DNA of 37,262 nucleotides from Candidatus Hodarchaeota archaeon (GTDB lineage: Archaea > Asgardarchaeota > Heimdallarchaeia > Hodarchaeales > Hodarchaeaceae): the NCBI GenBank assembly GCA_016839785.1, contig JAEOTQ010000134.1, positions 1 through 37,262 of the forward strand, in the 5' to 3' direction. Under the pieces are notes generated by a model. The model ran no database searches, was not told where the DNA came from, and saw only the letters and a list, made by a program, of their open reading frames with translations. Positions 34,727 to 37,262 of this stretch are shown piece after piece; position 1 is the stretch's first letter, and the number at the start of each line of letters is the position of its first letter. Position numbers and translations under genes: made by a program.

Positions 34727-35827
34727 TTGTCTACATTCTTCTTAATACTACCATATTTTATCATTTCTTCACAAATACATGTTCTTTCTATTGAACCAAA
34801 ATACAGTTTCACTCAATCTAGTGCACTTATCGCAGATCACACAATTGCTAATATGGTTCGATTAGATCAAATACCTGATACGGCAATTATTAACGCAAAA
34901 AATACATTGCATATCGCGTATGGCCATACAAGTCATGGAAGCCAGATTACAACAGGTATGACGGATCTTGCTGCCTTCAAAGAGGGTAAAGGGGGAACAG
35001 AAGGGCTATATAATTGGAATAATGGTGGTACTGACGGTGCGTTGGACCTTCACGATTACTTTATGTCAGGAGATCTAGGAAATCCTGATCGAATCACTTG
35101 GTGCAATCGAACAAGAGAATATCTCGACAACACCGCAAATTCAGACGTTAATGTGGTTATGTGGAGTTGGTGCGGACAGGCATCAAGCGCTACAGAGGCA
35201 GAGATGCAACTCTATCTAGATTTAATGACACTTCTTGAATTTGAATACCCAAATGTAATATTCGTTTATATGACTGGTCATACAGATGGTACAGGGCTTG
35301 ATGGAAATTTGCATATACGTAATAATCAGATACGCGATTACTGTTTAATAAATAGTAAGGTATTATTTGATTTTGCAGATATAGAATCTTATGATCCTGA
35401 TGGCAATTATTTTGGAGACAAGAATGTAAATGATTATTGTGCATACTACAATGATACCGTGAGTGGTAATTGGGCAAATGAATGGCAAGCAGCGAATCCA
35501 GGTGAATGGTATTCTTGTTCTTCAGCACATAGTTTACCATTAAATGCCAATATGAAGGCGTACGCCGCATGGTGGTTGTGGGCAAAGCTAGCTGGGTGGG
35601 ATAATCCTGAAACTACATCACAAGCATTAACAACCTCACAGGATCAAAGTTCAACTATTAGCACAGAGATTGAGACAGAGACCACTTCTGAGCAAAGTAC
35701 AACAACGGAATCCCCACAAACAACGACTACCGAGCAATCTGAATCAACTAATGCTCCTCTTGTCTTAATTTCATTAATGGGAATTTTTGTTTTACGCATA
35801 AAAAGAAAAGGGAAGATTCTTGGGTAA
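34727..35827 (+). CDS. Secreted, membrane-anchored protein with GHTSHGSQ motif, function unknown
   Basis: 366 residues from TTG 34727; the true start is uncertain and may be slightly upstream, since upstream in-frame codons (LKPRTKFF) would give a better signal-peptide n-region. A hydrophobic signal (about 3-20) is followed by a globular domain (about 35-275) with YGHTSHGSQITTGM, WSWCGQAS, VYMTGHTDGTG and SCSSAHSLPLNA. The recurring His, Ser, Asp and paired Cys suggest a metal- or hydrolase-type active site, and I recall similar unannotated secreted proteins in bacteria. A Thr/Ser-rich, probably glycosylated linker (about 285-335) precedes a C-terminal helix with RIKRKGK. It is convergent with the next gene. 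Confidence 0.78.
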   Translation: MSTFFLILPYFIISSQIHVLSIEPKYSFTQSSALIADHTIANMVRLDQIPDTAIINAKNTLHIAYGHTSHGSQITTGMTDLAAFKEGKGGTEGLYNWNNGGTDGALDLHDYFMSGDLGNPDRITWCNRTREYLDNTANSDVNVVMWSWCGQASSATEAEMQLYLDLMTLLEFEYPNVIFVYMTGHTDGTGLDGNLHIRNNQIRDYCLINSKVLFDFADIESYDPDGNYFGDKNVNDYCAYYNDTVSGNWANEWQAANPGEWYSCSSAHSLPLNANMKAYAAWWLWAKLAGWDNPETTSQALTTSQDQSSTISTEIETETTSEQSTTTESPQTTTTEQSESTNAPLVLISLMGIFVLRIKRKGKILG

Positions 35828-35838
35828 CCCCAAGAATC
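35815..35838. terminator. Perfect 10-bp inverted repeat between convergent genes
   Basis: GATTCTTGGG (35815-35824) and CCCAAGAATC (35829-35838) enclose four bases and cover the stop codon of the plus-strand gene. On the minus strand the stem is followed by TTCCCTTTTCTTTTT, so it can end the opposing 171-residue gene's transcript; on the plus strand no T-tract follows at once. Confidence 0.6.
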
Positions 35839-35852
35839 AAAGTTGCGACTTA

Positions 35853-36368
35853 TTAGTTTATTCGGAATTCGCCTGGTGCAGTACTTCCTGGGGTGAATGG
35901 GGCACCAACCCACACTATATCACCACTCATATGCACATTCCGACCAAGATAAGCCTCCCAGTCTAAAGCTGCATCTTCCACATGCCCGTTCATTCTATAT
36001 GGCCAAGTCAGACCCTTTTTTTGATTGGTTACGCCTTTGTCAAAGCCCCACAATATTAAATTGTTTGGATTATCATCGAAAATTTCCCAAATTTCACCAA
36101 AATGACCAGCTTTCCCTGTTGGATCCTCACGGGGTATTCCTGTCCCAATCAGTATGAATCTCATACCATATACCTTACCGGGACCAAAATCTATGTGTCC
36201 TTGCCAAGTTACAACCCATTCTGAAGGATATGGAGCAGGTAATTCTTCAAATTTTAATGTTAAATCCATAATTCCTATCAAATGGGGTTTCTCTGCTGAA
36301 ACTGAAACTACAGGGACTAATGTCAGAACGGAAACGAATAGGAAAAGAATAGACAATTTTTTTCTCAT
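35853..36368 (-). CDS. Small secreted protein of unknown function
   Basis: 171 residues. A clean signal peptide (about 1-25, cleavage near SVSA) is followed by a beta-rich domain of alternating hydrophobic residues (WVVTWQGHIDFGP, RFILIGTGIP, EIWEIFDDNP, NLILWGFDKG) ending in GEFRIN. No transmembrane anchor, metal site or known family is recognised. GGAGGA lies about 11 bases before ATG 36368. It is probably exported and soluble or loosely surface-bound. Confidence 0.75.
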   Translation of the reverse strand: MRKKLSILFLFVSVLTLVPVVSVSAEKPHLIGIMDLTLKFEELPAPYPSEWVVTWQGHIDFGPGKVYGMRFILIGTGIPREDPTGKAGHFGEIWEIFDDNPNNLILWGFDKGVTNQKKGLTWPYRMNGHVEDAALDWEAYLGRNVHMSGDIVWVGAPFTPGSTAPGEFRIN

Positions 36369-36500
36369 TCTTTAATTTCCTCCTTTTTATGAATTAGAAA
36401 GACGATTTATTTCGCCCCTCTATAGAATTCAATTTTGAGACTAAAAAAACTAGAAAAGCACTCAAACTTATTTTTAGAAATTCTAATCTCAAGAAAGATG

Positions 36501-36539
36501 GTTTCATTTAAATGCTTTTCAAAGGCATTACAATGAAAC
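36501..36539. repeat. Two-tier inverted repeat downstream of the radical SAM gene
   Basis: GTTTCATT (36501-36508) pairs with AATGAAAC (36532-36539), and inside it AATGC (36511-36515) pairs with GCATT (36525-36529), separated by a symmetric two-base internal loop. The 39-base hairpin lies about 98 bases past the radical SAM stop on the minus strand. No T-tract follows; a processing site or regulator site is possible. Confidence 0.5.
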
Positions 36540-36636
36540 ATGTAATTACACAGCTTACAGTATATATAGTTTTTGACTTGGGTAAGAACAGTTATTCTGA
36601 TAGGTTGAATATCCGCTCACGAGAAATATCAGGTAG

Positions 36637-37262
36637 CTATTCTGAAACAAGACCATATACTTGTCTAGGAGCAAGAAGCTCAGGAAATTGCTCTAGTAAG
36701 GCTTTACGAGCTGTAAAACACGTATGACAATGATCAATAAACTTTTCGTTCTGAAATAGATTATACTCACGAGCTAATTCTGCTGGACCACCTTTGATTA
36801 GAGGCCCACATATGGGATGGGATTTTCCATTGTACTTACTAGATAGTTCTGATAAAGGGGTTTTCCAGATATTTCCCATACTCAATCCTTGACAAATATG
36901 GACATGACCGTATGAATCTAGATGAACTCGTTGAGGGTTCTCTAGGTCTTCATAGGGACATTCTGTAAATTCAGTCCAATGCTTCGTGGGTATCCCCTTA
37001 GTTAATGTTTCAGTGGCACGACCTCTAAACATTACTCCTCCACCTACTACTGGAGCTCCTTTTTCCTGTTCTTTTTTGTCAGTTAATGTTGGTTTTTCAA
37101 TAGTTATTGAATCTCCTGGTAGCTTAAGATTGTCGACTGCTTGAAGGGCATTTTTTGCTAGATTTTCCTGTTCTTCACCATAGTGGAAGAGATCATTACT
37201 GACGCTGATATCCGAAATACCCACCTCCAGAAGTGGACGAAGCCATAGTTCAGCATCGGCAA
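36637..37262 (-). CDS. Radical SAM protein with C-terminal cysteine cluster, 5' end beyond the window
   Basis: The frame is open to the window edge, beginning ADAELWLRPLLEVGISDISV, which is the middle of a radical SAM TIM barrel. The remaining 207 or so residues end the protein. C-terminal cysteines occur in TECPYED, HICQGLSMGN, PICGPL and DHCHTCFTA, the arrangement of a SPASM-like auxiliary Fe-S region, with GNIWKTPLSEL and GGPAEL typical of that part. The CXXXCXXC SAM cluster lies outside the window. The reaction cannot be told; SPASM proteins often modify peptides. Confidence 0.78.
   Translation of the reverse strand, partial: ADAELWLRPLLEVGISDISVSNDLFHYGEEQENLAKNALQAVDNLKLPGDSITIEKPTLTDKKEQEKGAPVVGGGVMFRGRATETLTKGIPTKHWTEFTECPYEDLENPQRVHLDSYGHVHICQGLSMGNIWKTPLSELSSKYNGKSHPICGPLIKGGPAELAREYNLFQNEKFIDHCHTCFTARKALLEQFPELLAPRQVYGLVSE

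Noticed and set aside
34558..34812. Minus-strand frame of 84 codons between mvhD and the GHTSHGSQ protein
   Set aside because: It starts at GTG inside the signal-peptide region of the opposing gene, has no ribosome site and matches no family; the plus-strand gene explains the overlap better.
1..37262. tRNA, rRNA, insertion sequences, integrases or CRISPR arrays
   Set aside because: Looked for in all gene-free stretches; none showed a cloverleaf, terminal inverted repeats with a transposase or regular repeat-spacer structure.

Overview
The window suggests a low-GC archaeon, most plausibly an Asgard-type (Heimdallarchaeia-like) lineage. This is inferred from gene content, not proven. Supporting points are fused two-subunit 2-oxoacid:ferredoxin oxidoreductase genes, an HdrABC/MvhD-type electron-bifurcation cluster, surface proteins with a C-terminal 'helix plus Arg/Lys' anchor, frequent TTG/GTG starts and TATA-like promoters. 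A cytochrome c maturation (Ccm) system, a multiheme cytochrome c and both methionine sulfoxide reductases point to a respiring, oxygen-exposed cell. There are no rRNA or tRNA genes, CRISPR arrays or insertion sequences that I can see.

Layout. 1-7.3 kb (minus strand): the 5' part of ccmF, a secreted alpha/alpha-toroid protein just upstream of it, a membrane-anchored multiheme cytochrome c, the decayed tail of a surface protein, a small surface protein and an MFS transporter. Four hairpin-plus-U-tract terminators lie here. 7.4-12.8 kb: an MDR-family oxidoreductase, a small winged-helix protein, an orphan E1 alpha/beta 2-oxoacid dehydrogenase pair and an OPT-like transporter. 12.9-16.7 kb: a broken small membrane ORF, msrA, a methyltransferase, a parallel beta-helix surface protein and msrB. 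16.7-20.7 kb: fused 2-oxoglutarate-type ferredoxin oxidoreductase genes bracketed by two CBS-domain genes. 20.9-23.5 kb: an M50-like membrane protease and a two-gene DOMON-like/cytochrome b module. 24.0-27.5 kb: a SufR-like regulator divergent from ccmC-ccmD-ccmA-ccmB. 27.6-34.5 kb: gcvH divergent from hdrC-hdrB-hdrD-like-hdrA-mvhD. 34.7-37.3 kb: two unknown secreted proteins and the 3' part of a radical SAM gene.

How it fits together. The Ccm genes on both sides would mature the multiheme cytochrome. The cytochrome b/DOMON pair offers a membrane route for electrons from quinols to the outside. The ferredoxin oxidoreductase yields reduced ferredoxin, and the Hdr/MvhD complex can couple ferredoxin to a second donor or acceptor pair. 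The window therefore reads as an electron-transfer island. The most unusual points are an HdrC that has lost two cysteines of its second cluster, a double HdrA without a hydrogenase nearby, a CXXCM site in the cytochrome, and bacterial-looking hairpin terminators.
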